Assembly: GCA_019423005.1 (NCBI GenBank) | Contig: JAHZCF010000101.1 | Location: forward strand, 8,641-72,640 | DNA: 64,000 nucleotides | Source: Haemophilus sp. | Lineage (GTDB): Bacteria > Pseudomonadota > Gammaproteobacteria > Enterobacterales > Pasteurellaceae | Direction: 5' to 3' | In this document: positions 55,696 to 64,000 of the stretch, in pieces | How the letters are laid out: every line of letters starts with the position of its first letter | Position numbering within the stretch: position 1 is the first letter of the stretch | Position numbers and translations under genes: made by a program | Notes under the pieces: model-generated | Seen by the model: only the letters and a program-made list of their open reading frames with translations | Told to the model about the DNA's origin: nothing | Database searches by the model: none

Positions 55696-56481
55696 TTAGC
55701 CTGCCCCAAACATAATGGCAGTTAAGATGAAATCGAGCCCAAGAACCACAAGTGATGCGTGGACAACTGTTCTGGTTGTGGCTTGACTGATACCTTCTGA
55801 TGTCGGAATACAATCATAACCATTGAATAACGCAATCCACACCACGGCAATGGCGAAAAATACGCTTTTAATAAATCCGTTTAGAATGTCATAGCTCCAG
55901 CTGACGGCATTTTGCATCACTGACCAGAAGCTACCTGCATCAACACCTTTCCAATCTACGCCGACAAGCGCACCGCCCCAAATACCAATCGCGGTAAAGA
56001 GAAGCGCAAGAATTGGCATTGCAATCAAGCCCGCCCAAAAACGCGGTGCAATCACTCGACGTAATGGGTCAACTGCCATCATTTCAAGGCTGGAAAGTTG
56101 TTCTGTGGCTTTCATTAAGCCAATTTCAGCCGTTAACGCTGAACCTGCACGACCCGCAAATAAAAGTGCGGTCACTACTGGGCCTAATTCACGTAATAAA
56201 GACAGCGCTACAAGTTGTCCAAGGCTGGTTTCTGCTGAAAAATCAACTAAGACCACATAACCTTGTAAGCCCAACACCATCCCAATAAATAAACCTGAAA
56301 GCAGGATAATTAGTAAAGACTGTACACCTAATACGTGTAACTGTTTCACTAATAAAGGAAAATGTTTACGAACTTGCGGTTTACCTACGAGCGCACCAAA
56401 CAGCATAAAGCCTGAGCGGCCTAATGCGCGGAAAAATTTGATTACGCTTCGTCCAAGTGAAGAAATCATATCAACAATCAT
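55696..56481 (-). CDS. mlaE: Phospholipid transport permease MlaE
   Basis: A 261-residue inner-membrane permease with five or six helices and the family segment [22 protein letters not shown] (read in two halves, about 103-124). It forms the membrane channel of the MlaFEDB transporter. The start overlaps the mlaF stop by 4 bases. Confidence 0.95.
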   Translation of the reverse strand: MIVDMISSLGRSVIKFFRALGRSGFMLFGALVGKPQVRKHFPLLVKQLHVLGVQSLLIILLSGLFIGMVLGLQGYVVLVDFSAETSLGQLVALSLLRELGPVVTALLFAGRAGSALTAEIGLMKATEQLSSLEMMAVDPLRRVIAPRFWAGLIAMPILALLFTAIGIWGGALVGVDWKGVDAGSFWSVMQNAVSWSYDILNGFIKSVFFAIAVVWIALFNGYDCIPTSEGISQATTRTVVHASLVVLGLDFILTAIMFGAG

Positions 56482-57272
56482 TTAAATAATTCCTCCACAT
56501 AATCACCTGCCGGATAATGGAATTTTACCGGACCATCTGCTTCGCCTTTCAAGAATTGTACCACTTGCGGATCTTGGCTCGCGATCAGTTGTTCTGATGT
56601 TCCTTCAGCAATCACATGTTTATCCGCAATGATATAGGCATAATCTGCAATGCTTAATATTTCATTCACATCATGGGAAACCACAATAGAGGTTAAATTC
56701 AGTGCTTCATTCAAACGTTTAATTAAGCTCACGATCACGCCCATGCTGATTGGATCTTGCCCCGTAAACGGCTCATCAAACATAATTAAATCAGGATCAA
56801 GTGCAATCGCTCGAGCCAATGCAGCACGACGCGCCATCCCACCAGAAAGCTCAGAAGGCATCAAATCTGCCGCCCCGCGTAAGCCCACCGCTTCTAATTT
56901 CATCAACACAATTTGACGAATTAGACTTTCCGGCAAACGGGTATGCTCGCGAATCGGAAATGCCACGTTATCAAACGTGGAAATATCCGTAAATAAAGCG
57001 CCTGATTGGAATAACATTCCCATGCGTTTACGTACTTCGTAAAGCTCGCGATTTGAAAGACGACAAATATCTTGTCCATCAAACAAAATCTCGCCTTGTT
57101 CAGGATACAACTGACCACCGATTAATTTCAGTAACGTGGTTTTCCCGATCCCTGATGGCCCCATAATGGCCGTAATTTTACCCTGTTGGACTTTCAAATT
57201 CAGGTTATCGTAAATCACACGCTCACCTCGTTTAAAGGTCAGGTTATTGACTTCGATTAGATTTTTATTCAT
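56478..57272 (-). CDS. mlaF: Phospholipid transport ATPase MlaF
   Basis: A 264-residue ABC ATPase: Walker [10 protein letters not shown] (about 38-46), signature [20 protein letters not shown] and Walker B LIMFDEP. It energises MlaFEDB. It is the first gene of the operon; the 72-base gap to lnt contains a single uptake signal (57327) and presumably the promoter. Confidence 0.96.
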   Translation of the reverse strand: MNKNLIEVNNLTFKRGERVIYDNLNLKVQQGKITAIMGPSGIGKTTLLKLIGGQLYPEQGEILFDGQDICRLSNRELYEVRKRMGMLFQSGALFTDISTFDNVAFPIREHTRLPESLIRQIVLMKLEAVGLRGAADLMPSELSGGMARRAALARAIALDPDLIMFDEPFTGQDPISMGVIVSLIKRLNEALNLTSIVVSHDVNEILSIADYAYIIADKHVIAEGTSEQLIASQDPQVVQFLKGEADGPVKFHYPAGDYVEELFK

Positions 57273-57344
57273 TAAAATCTCATTGGTTTTACAAGAGGAT
57301 ATTTATTTTCCTCTCACGTTAAAAAAGTGCGGTCGTTTTGACTG

Positions 57345-58886
57345 CTATTTTTGTGAAAGGTTCAAGCGGCGTTTTAATAACATCGTGAAGCCACGTAATA
57401 ACACAAAAATCAATGACAACACATAAATAGGTAAATTACCTAATGCTGCATAAGGCGTTTTGCCTTCTGTTGGCACCATTTTATGGGTCAGCGTTGTTTC
57501 CTCAAATTGAGGTGCTTGGGCTTCAATGTTGCCTTTTGCATCAATAAACACTGAAATCCCCGTATTGGTGGCACGAATTAATGGTTTACCTAATTCGAGC
57601 GCGCGCATTCTAGCCATTTGTAAATGCTGCCAAGGGCCAATACTATCACCAAACCATGCATCATTAGAAATAGTCAGCAAATAATCTGTTTCTTTTTTCA
57701 GATTTTCACGAAGTTGCTCACCAAAAATAATTTCATAACAAATAGCCGGTGCAAAAGCATGTTGTTTTGCCATAAAAGATGGCTGTACCGCATCGCCACT
57801 TTGGAACGCAGACATTGGTAAATTAAATACCGAGTTAAGTGGACGCAACAAACTTTCTAACGGCACGTACTCACCAAATGGCACGAGATGATGTTTGCTG
57901 TAACGATTTTTTGTCGTCAACTCATAAGGGAAATCAGGATTCCCTGCCGTCACAATGGAATTTAATAATTTACCGCTTTGCTCATCGCGATATACGGTGC
58001 CAATCATCACTTCCGTATTTTTCTCTTTCGCGACTTTATCTAACGCTTCAAAAAATGGCGTAATGGCATTTTCAAGAGTAGGCAATGCCGACTCGGGCAA
58101 AATAATCAAATCAGACTTGCCTAAATGCGCCAAAATTTGTTTTTGATAGATGTCTACCGTGGCATAAAGATATTCAGGATCCCATTTTAAATTTTGCTCA
58201 ATATTACCTTGTGCAAGCGTGACCGTTAGTCCTTTACCTTCTTTTTGTTGAACAAAATTCACCTTACCGGCATAAGCACTTAATCCACCCACAACCAATA
58301 ATAGCAACGCATTTACGCCGACTAAATTCCATTGTTTTTTCGATAGTGCAAAAATAAGGTTAAAAATGACCGCACTTGCCCAAACGGTAAAGAATGTCAT
58401 CCCTGTGACACCAAAGATCGGCGCGATACCGTAAAACGGACTGTCGATTTGGGTATAACCAAATTGTAACCAAGGAAAACCGGTAAACACCCAACCACGC
58501 AAGAATTCAGTCAATGTCCAAATCGCGGCAAAAATGACCGCACTTTGTACCTGAAAACGCTGCACTAAATAAGTGAAAAGCATAGGATAAAGTGCTAGGT
58601 AAGCCGAAAGTAAGCCTACCAAGAGATAACTCACGCCAAGGGAAGCGCCACCAAATTGATGAATGCTGACATTTAACCAACTTACACCAAAACAGAAAAA
58701 GCCCATCGACCACAAAAAGGTGGCCAAAAGTGCGGTTGATTTTTTGGTATTTTTCGCCACAAAAAGCAATCCGCCCAACGATACATAGGCTAATCCCCAA
58801 TAATCAAACGGCGAAAAGGCAAACACGCCAATCACACCAGAAATCAGAGCAATAAGATAAATCACTAACTTATTCATTTTATCCAT
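57345..58886 (-). CDS. lnt: Apolipoprotein N-acyltransferase Lnt
   Basis: A 513-residue inner-membrane enzyme that adds the third acyl chain to lipoproteins, including TssJ. About six to eight helices precede a periplasmic nitrilase-like domain with the catalytic triad Glu (LPESALP, about 267), Lys (RYSKHHLVPFGEY, about 333) and Cys (APAICYEIIFG, about 385). ATG at 58877 (MNKLVIYLI) is an equally plausible start. It follows corC by 65 bases. Confidence 0.95.
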   Translation of the reverse strand: MDKMNKLVIYLIALISGVIGVFAFSPFDYWGLAYVSLGGLLFVAKNTKKSTALLATFLWSMGFFCFGVSWLNVSIHQFGGASLGVSYLLVGLLSAYLALYPMLFTYLVQRFQVQSAVIFAAIWTLTEFLRGWVFTGFPWLQFGYTQIDSPFYGIAPIFGVTGMTFFTVWASAVIFNLIFALSKKQWNLVGVNALLLLVVGGLSAYAGKVNFVQQKEGKGLTVTLAQGNIEQNLKWDPEYLYATVDIYQKQILAHLGKSDLIILPESALPTLENAITPFFEALDKVAKEKNTEVMIGTVYRDEQSGKLLNSIVTAGNPDFPYELTTKNRYSKHHLVPFGEYVPLESLLRPLNSVFNLPMSAFQSGDAVQPSFMAKQHAFAPAICYEIIFGEQLRENLKKETDYLLTISNDAWFGDSIGPWQHLQMARMRALELGKPLIRATNTGISVFIDAKGNIEAQAPQFEETTLTHKMVPTEGKTPYAALGNLPIYVLSLIFVLLRGFTMLLKRRLNLSQK

Positions 58887-58902
58887 ACTATAAAAAAATA
58901 TT

Positions 58903-58925
58903 CCCCCTCTTTAGCAAAGAGGGGG
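58903..58925. repeat. CCCTCTT-type palindrome between corC and lnt
   Basis: CCCCCTCTTT (58903-58912) pairs with AAAGAGGGGG (58916-58925) with a 3-base loop. It is related to the palindromes at 48095 and 63618. Confidence 0.7.
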
Positions 58926-58951
58926 CTAAGAATATGATTAGACTGAACAAC

Positions 58952-59848
58952 TTATTCAGCTTGTTCTTCCACGCCTTCCATATCCGATAAATGCTCATCC
59001 GGAACAGTTACACGCACCTGAATTAAACGGCGGCTATCAGCAGAAGTCACTTTAAATTGAATATTTTCTAAGGTGATTTCTTCACCTCGTTTAGGCAGAT
59101 AACCAAAGGCTTGCATAATTAAACCACCAATAGTATCCACTTCTTCATCATCGAAATGCGCATTAAATTGCACATTAAAATCATCAATATCCGTTAGCGC
59201 ACGCACGGCATAAGTGTGGCGAGAAAGCTGACGAATATCTGCGACATCTTCCTCATCAAATTCGTCTTCAATATCACCAACAATTTGTTCGAGAATATCT
59301 TCGATGGTCACCAAACCTGATACCGCACCAAACTCATCCACCACAATCGCCATGTGGAAACGCTCAGAACGAAAATCTTTTAGCATACGATCGACACGTT
59401 TACTTTCCGGCACAATCACGACTGGACGTAACAACTTGGAGAGTTCAAACTCTTCCGCATCTTCACGTAAAAACTTAAGCAAATCTTTTGCGTGCAAAAT
59501 ACCTTCAATATTATCGCGGTCATCCGTATCTGCAATCACAGGAAAACGAGAGTGGGCAGATTCAATAATGGTATTCAAGCAGGCATCGAGATCTTGATTC
59601 GATTCAATAAATACAATTTGAGAGCGTGGAATCATGATATCGCGTACACGAAGCTCGGCGATTTCCATTACCCCTTCAATCATCTCACGAGTATTTTGAT
59701 CGATTAAATCGTTTTGTTCTGAATCGCGAATCACTTCCACGAGTTCTTCACGGTTTTTCAGCTCACCTTGGAAAAAACGCCCAATAAGCGATTGAAAAAA
59801 AGATTTTTTAGTTGTTTCAGTTTGATTACTCGAATGTTCTTCGTTCAT
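58952..59848 (-). CDS. corC: CorC/YbeX-type CBS-domain protein
   Basis: A 298-residue cytoplasmic protein with two CBS domains ([18 protein letters not shown] at about 72-90; [15 protein letters not shown] at about 150) and a C-terminal CorC/HlyC domain ([19 protein letters not shown]). It is named after magnesium/cobalt resistance but its action is poorly defined; some relatives affect ribosome metabolism. The corC-lnt order is common in gammaproteobacteria. A strong terminator lies 90 bases on its upstream side, so it starts a new unit. Confidence 0.92.
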   Translation of the reverse strand: MNEEHSSNQTETTKKSFFQSLIGRFFQGELKNREELVEVIRDSEQNDLIDQNTREMIEGVMEIAELRVRDIMIPRSQIVFIESNQDLDACLNTIIESAHSRFPVIADTDDRDNIEGILHAKDLLKFLREDAEEFELSKLLRPVVIVPESKRVDRMLKDFRSERFHMAIVVDEFGAVSGLVTIEDILEQIVGDIEDEFDEEDVADIRQLSRHTYAVRALTDIDDFNVQFNAHFDDEEVDTIGGLIMQAFGYLPKRGEEITLENIQFKVTSADSRRLIQVRVTVPDEHLSDMEGVEEQAE

Positions 59849-59940
59849 AAAATTAAATGTGTTACTGTCGGATTGACTGCGTAAAAAGTAGCATATTTTG
59901 ACAAAAATCGCAAAAAACTTAAGCTAAATGGCTGAAAATA

Positions 59941-59978
59941 AAGTGCGGTTAAAAACATAACAATTTTTAACCGCACTT
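59941..59978. terminator. Bidirectional uptake-signal terminator upstream of corC
   Basis: AAGTGCGGTTAAAAA (59941-59955) pairs with TTTTTAACCGCACTT (59964-59978) over 8 bases, a perfect 15-bp stem containing two uptake cores. It isolates the insert at 60038-61284 from corC. Confidence 0.85.
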
Positions 59979-60037
59979 CAATTTTAACTGTTGTTATGAT
60001 TCCTTCTGCAGGTAGAAGGAGCTTCTATAGCTTATGC

Positions 60038-60835
60038 TTATTTATACGCATCCTCTGAATCGATAATTTCTACGTAGTCCGGATCTGGTATTGGTTTTTG
60101 TATGAATGCCAACCATCTTTCTAAAAGATAAGTTAGTTTCTTACGAGGTATTAAATACTCTGTATGATCGCTTTCATCATCAATTTCATCGCATTTATCT
60201 AGAAGATCGAAACCCAATTTCACCCTATTATGATCGATAAAGGCCTCAAAAGCTTCCGTGCCGATATATTTCCATGTGAGTTCTGAATTTTTTAAATCAT
60301 CTAAAACAAGACGAACAATATCTATATCATTTAATGTTGATATATATGTGGCTATAGCTCTTCTTGCATTGTCTGACAAATCCTTAGCTACACACCTAGG
60401 CGCTAGTTTGCCAGAAGAATCACAATATCCAAATTCAATTGAATCAACAATTTCTATGTAGTTCGGTTCTGTTATTGGTTTTTGTATGAATGCCAACCAT
60501 CTTTCTAAAAGATAAGTCAGTTCCTTACGAGGGATTAAATACTCTGTATGATCTCTTTCATCATCAATTTCATCATATTCATCGTATCCATCTAAAAGAT
60601 CGAAACCCACTTTCACCCTATCATGATCGATATAGGCATCAAAAGCTTCCGTGCCGATATATTCCCATGTGAGTTCTAAATTTTTTAAGTCATCTAAAAC
60701 AAGGCGAACAATATCTATCTCATTTAATGTTGATATATATGTAGTTATAACACTTTAATCAAATAACGAATCCTTAGTTGCACAGATAGGAGCTAGCTTG
60801 CCAAAATAATCATAATATCTAAATTCAACTATCAT
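60038..60835 (-). pseudogene. Internally duplicated immunity-like gene with a premature stop
   Basis: The original start is ATG at 60835 (MIVEFRYYDYFGKLAPICA) behind a good AGAGGA site. The frame runs 25 codons to a TAA at about 60757, then continues open in the same frame to 60038; the ATG at 60616 gives the 192-residue remainder. The gene is two copies of a unit of about 131 codons (393-base period): TYISTLN-x-IDIVRLVLDDLK, TEAF-A-IDH, EYLIPRK-LTYLLERWLAFIQ. The acidic, small-domain style and the neighbourhood suggest an immunity protein from a contact-dependent or polymorphic toxin system, but I cannot name the family and no toxin is present. Confidence 0.65.
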
Positions 60836-60870
60836 TATTGTCCTCTTATAGGATAAATACTTAGAACATT

Positions 60871-61284
60871 TTACTTGTTGTCTAATGAATTAATCCATTT
60901 ATTAAAAAACACAATTTGTTCATCTACGGAAGAAGTCAGTTCACTATCTTCAGGAGAAAAAATAAAAACTAAATCTTCAAATGTAGCTTGTTTACCAAGT
61001 TTGTATTCATATACTTTTACAGCTTTTCCCATCTGTAGTAGCATGCGCGATGGATAAGCATTTCGTTTATATCCTTTACAATGTAACAATATATCAGGAT
61101 ATTGTTTTTTTAATCTAGATAAACAATCCCAAAAATTATCCTCTACAATACAAATTTTCATATCAAAACATTCAAAGGATATTTGGCATTGATCATTATC
61201 AACATATCCAAAATAAACAGGGAAAAATCCTGCATTACTTCCTTTAGATATTTTAAGCATCGTTTTTTCAAAGGCGCTTTTCAT
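60871..61284 (-). CDS. Hypothetical protein, possible orphan immunity protein
   Basis: A 137-residue cytoplasmic protein without signal peptide. Notable stretches are QCQISFECFDMKICIVEDNF, LLHCKGYKRNAYPSRMLLQM and FSPEDSELTSSVDEQIVFFN. The middle stretch looks like a pattern I associate with small genes downstream of secreted toxins, but this is weak recall. It lies 35 bases upstream of the duplicated pseudogene in the same direction, both AT-rich compared with corC and galM. Function unknown. Confidence 0.55.
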   Translation of the reverse strand: MKSAFEKTMLKISKGSNAGFFPVYFGYVDNDQCQISFECFDMKICIVEDNFWDCLSRLKKQYPDILLHCKGYKRNAYPSRMLLQMGKAVKVYEYKLGKQATFEDLVFIFSPEDSELTSSVDEQIVFFNKWINSLDNK

Positions 61285-61370
61285 TTGTAATTTTTCACCT
61301 CTAGTAAAATATTACGAATTAAATACAATTAATGTATTTTTTATACATTTTATGCAATTACATATAAACA

Positions 61371-61409
61371 AAGTGCGGTTAAAAACACAATAGTTTTTAA
61401 CCGCACTTT
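61371..61409. terminator. Bidirectional uptake-signal terminator after galM
   Basis: AAAGTGCGGTTAAAAAC (61371-61387) pairs with GTTTTTAACCGCACTTT (61393-61409) around 5 bases, a perfect 17-bp stem with two uptake cores. It ends the galTKM transcript. The 86 bases between it and the 61284 gene start are AT-rich and should hold that gene's promoter. Confidence 0.88.
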
Positions 61410-61419
61410 CAGAGATTAC

Positions 61420-62445
61420 CTATTTAAACCTAAACTCTGTCCACTGGTAATAGCGTTCACCTGCTTTTTGAATACCACCATAATTTTGCCATTCGGGATG
61501 GTTGGGGGTATCGGGAAGGCATTGGGTTTCAAGGGCAATACTGCTGAAATCTTGATAAGTGCCACCTTCACGAGTTGGAGTGCCTGCAAGATAGTTTCCC
61601 GTATAAACCTGTAACGCGGCTTGGGATGTGAGCACTTCAAGGCTTAAATCTTCATTAGGGGAAGTCAATAATGCGCAAGGTTTTTGCCATGCTTTATTGA
61701 CGATAAAGGAATGATCGTAACCTTTCGTTACCACTTGATCGCCTTGTTGGAAATCTTGTACGATTGGTTTTGCCACACGAAAATCAAAGCTGGTATTCAC
61801 CACATGTTTAAGTGGTGAATTTGGGATGCCTTCGCCATCAACTGGCAGATAGAAATCCGCATTAAGGCGTAATGTGTGATTCCGCACATCACTGCCCTGC
61901 TCCGCATTTTCTAAATTGAAATAAGCGTGGTTTGTTAAATTAAGCGCGGTATCTTTATCACTTTCGGCTTCGTATTCAATTTTTACGCTATTTTCATCGG
62001 TCAGTGTGTAAAGCACATTAACTTGTACATTACCTTCAAAACCTTGATCACCATCAGGAGACACAAGGGAAAAACGCACAAAATTCTGACCGCACTCTTC
62101 CACTTTCCAACGGCGTTTATCAAAGCCTTCTTTACCACCATGTAATTGATGTTTGCCTTGATTCGCAACCAGCTGGATTGTTTGCTCATCTAATTCAAAT
62201 TGGGCGTTAGCAATACGGTTCGCATAGCGTCCTATGCTTGCGCCCAAATAAGCAGTTTGATGAGGATAATCCTCCACTTTGCAGCCGAGTAAAACTTCTC
62301 GCAACTCACTGTTCACAGGGACTTTACATGAAAGCCAAGTGGCTCCCCAATCCATAAATTGCACGGTCATGTCATTCGAATTAGTGAGTTGAACAAGTTG
62401 ATAAGGCTGTCCATCTGGTGCATTGAACGCCGTTTTTTCTAGCAT
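61420..62445 (-). CDS. galM: Aldose 1-epimerase GalM
   Basis: A 341-residue mutarotase of the Leloir pathway. The start [12 protein letters not shown] at 62445 is chosen because AAGGAG lies 9 bases before it and it overlaps the galK stop (ATGCTAG); a longer reading to 62472 has no support. Active-site motifs: [21 protein letters not shown] (catalytic His) and [16 protein letters not shown] (catalytic Glu). Confidence 0.95.
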   Translation of the reverse strand: MLEKTAFNAPDGQPYQLVQLTNSNDMTVQFMDWGATWLSCKVPVNSELREVLLGCKVEDYPHQTAYLGASIGRYANRIANAQFELDEQTIQLVANQGKHQLHGGKEGFDKRRWKVEECGQNFVRFSLVSPDGDQGFEGNVQVNVLYTLTDENSVKIEYEAESDKDTALNLTNHAYFNLENAEQGSDVRNHTLRLNADFYLPVDGEGIPNSPLKHVVNTSFDFRVAKPIVQDFQQGDQVVTKGYDHSFIVNKAWQKPCALLTSPNEDLSLEVLTSQAALQVYTGNYLAGTPTREGGTYQDFSSIALETQCLPDTPNHPEWQNYGGIQKAGERYYQWTEFRFK

Positions 62446-63593
62446 AGACTCACTCCTTGTGAGGCAGTGCAAACGTAGAAATCTTCTTTTAAGCCCGTTT
62501 GTTTTTCATAATTATCGGCAATAATTTTACGGACAGATTCGACTTTATCATGAGGCGCAAGCGCTACAATGCAACCACCAAAACCACCGCCTGTCATTCT
62601 CGCGCCACCGGTTTTACCAATGACTAATTGAGCGAGTTCCACAAGATAATCAATTTGTGGCACAGTAATCTCGAAATCATCACGCATGGACTCGTGAGAT
62701 TGCCCCATTAATTCGCCTAATTTTGTTAAATCGTTATGTTTTAATGCTTCAACCGCATCAAGTACGCGTTGGTTTTCAGTCACCACATGACGTGCACGTT
62801 TGGCCACTAAAGCATTAAGTGCGGTCAATTCTGCTTCTCTTTTTTGGAATTCTTCTACTGACACATCACGTAATGCTTTCACGCCAAAGAACTCTGCGGC
62901 CTTTTCACATTGCCAACGGCGTGTATTGTATTCACCCGTCACCAAATCATGGGGTACATTTGAGTTCACAATAATAACAGCGACATCTTTCGGCACTGGC
63001 GTTGGCTGTGTTTCTAAGCTACGGCAATCAATCATTAAGAGATGCTCTTTTTGTCCTAAAGCGGAAATTAATTGATCCATGTTCCCGCAATTTGCGCCTA
63101 CAAATTTGTTTTCAGCTTTTTGACCAATTAAAGCAATCTCTGTATGTGTTAAAGGTAAATCACTCAATTGTTGGCAGAACTTACCCGTCGCTACCTCAAG
63201 GGCAGCCGAAGAACTTAAACCAGAAGAATGTGGCACATTTCCAGAAATCACTAAATCAGCACCCTGTTTAAATTGTGGACAACGTTCTTGAATAAATTTC
63301 ACCACACCACGCACATAATTTGCCCATTTTTGCTCACTTTGAGGGAAATCTTCATCAAGAGAAAAGGTATCCTCAAGATCAAGATCTGCTGCATAAACAT
63401 TCCAAATATGATCAGTACGTTTTGATCCCGCAATGGCGGTACCATAATTGATCGCACAAGGCATCACAAAGCCATCATTGTAATCCGTATGTTCGCCGAT
63501 AATATTAACACGACCTGGCGCATACACGGTCAGTTCTGGTTGCTTGTTATATTTTTGCGTAAAAATGTGTTGGGATTTTTGGACTGGAGTCAT
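62439..63593 (-). CDS. galK: Galactokinase GalK
   Basis: A 384-residue GHMP kinase that phosphorylates galactose. Signature [19 protein letters not shown] (about 25-43), ATP loop [15 protein letters not shown] and [17 protein letters not shown]. Normal length. It is 54 bases after galT and overlaps galM. Confidence 0.97.
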   Translation of the reverse strand: MTPVQKSQHIFTQKYNKQPELTVYAPGRVNIIGEHTDYNDGFVMPCAINYGTAIAGSKRTDHIWNVYAADLDLEDTFSLDEDFPQSEQKWANYVRGVVKFIQERCPQFKQGADLVISGNVPHSSGLSSSAALEVATGKFCQQLSDLPLTHTEIALIGQKAENKFVGANCGNMDQLISALGQKEHLLMIDCRSLETQPTPVPKDVAVIIVNSNVPHDLVTGEYNTRRWQCEKAAEFFGVKALRDVSVEEFQKREAELTALNALVAKRARHVVTENQRVLDAVEALKHNDLTKLGELMGQSHESMRDDFEITVPQIDYLVELAQLVIGKTGGARMTGGGFGGCIVALAPHDKVESVRKIIADNYEKQTGLKEDFYVCTASQGVSLC

Positions 63594-63617
63594 ATTATTT
63601 TCCTTTATCTTTCACAC

Positions 63618-63638
63618 TCCCTCTTAACTCAAGAGGGA
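63618..63638. repeat. CCCTCTT-type palindrome between galT and galK
   Basis: TCCCTCTT (63618-63625) pairs with AAGAGGGA (63631-63638) over 5 bases. Third member of the small palindrome set (see 48095 and 58903). Confidence 0.65.
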
Positions 63639-63647
63639 AAGGATTGC

Positions 63648-64000
<353 letters not shown>

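Overview
The window looks like a chromosomal segment of a Haemophilus-type member of the Pasteurellaceae. The main clue is the many exact copies of the H. influenzae-type DNA uptake signal core (AAGTGCGGT / ACCGCACTT), often in inverted pairs that double as terminators. Gene order also fits: thrCBA next to yggS, hflK-hflC next to a phosphopantetheinyl transferase, and murA-ibaG-mlaBCDEF. The species cannot be fixed from sequence alone. I see no tRNA, rRNA, transposase, integrase or CRISPR array.

Positions 1-40,400 are a type VI secretion (T6SS) island with all thirteen core components. tssB, C, E, F, G, tagH, tssJ, K, L, vasI, tssA and tssM form one leftward operon (37,417 to 22,817). clpV/tssH (11,356), hcp/tssD (22,208), a PAAR gene (37,708) and two vgrG genes (8,949 and 38,036) lie around it. 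A rightward block at 14,134-21,951 encodes a DUF4123 chaperone, a VasX-like pore-forming effector and three related two-helix membrane proteins that are probable immunity proteins.

Positions 1-8,912, downstream of vgrG1, hold the most unusual part: a very AT-rich series of five effector/immunity cassettes, all leftward. The cassette next to vgrG1 is intact (LysM plus GH19 lysozyme-like effector). The next two, reading away from vgrG1, keep only pieces of their effectors and are preceded by 83- and 177-bp scars copied from vgrG1. The fourth keeps a nearly whole GH19 effector without a delivery domain. The fifth keeps only the last 53 effector codons. All five retain an immunity gene with a signal peptide, overlapping or touching the effector stop. 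Four share a near-identical C-terminal SH3-like module followed by a uptake-signal hairpin. This looks like a record of successive effector replacement at one VgrG, with recombination probably fed by natural transformation.

Positions 40,449-64,000 are mostly housekeeping: a tri-haem quinol/cytochrome c peroxidase, hflKC, a phosphopantetheinyl transferase, a PTS glucose-family permease behind a perfect CRP palindrome, the thr operon with an unannotated thrL leader and attenuator, yggS, murA, ibaG, the Mla phospholipid-transport operon, lnt, corC and galTKM. Between corC and galM is a small AT-rich insert (60,038-61,284) with two genes of unknown function that look like orphan immunity genes. 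One of them carries an internal tandem duplication and a premature stop.
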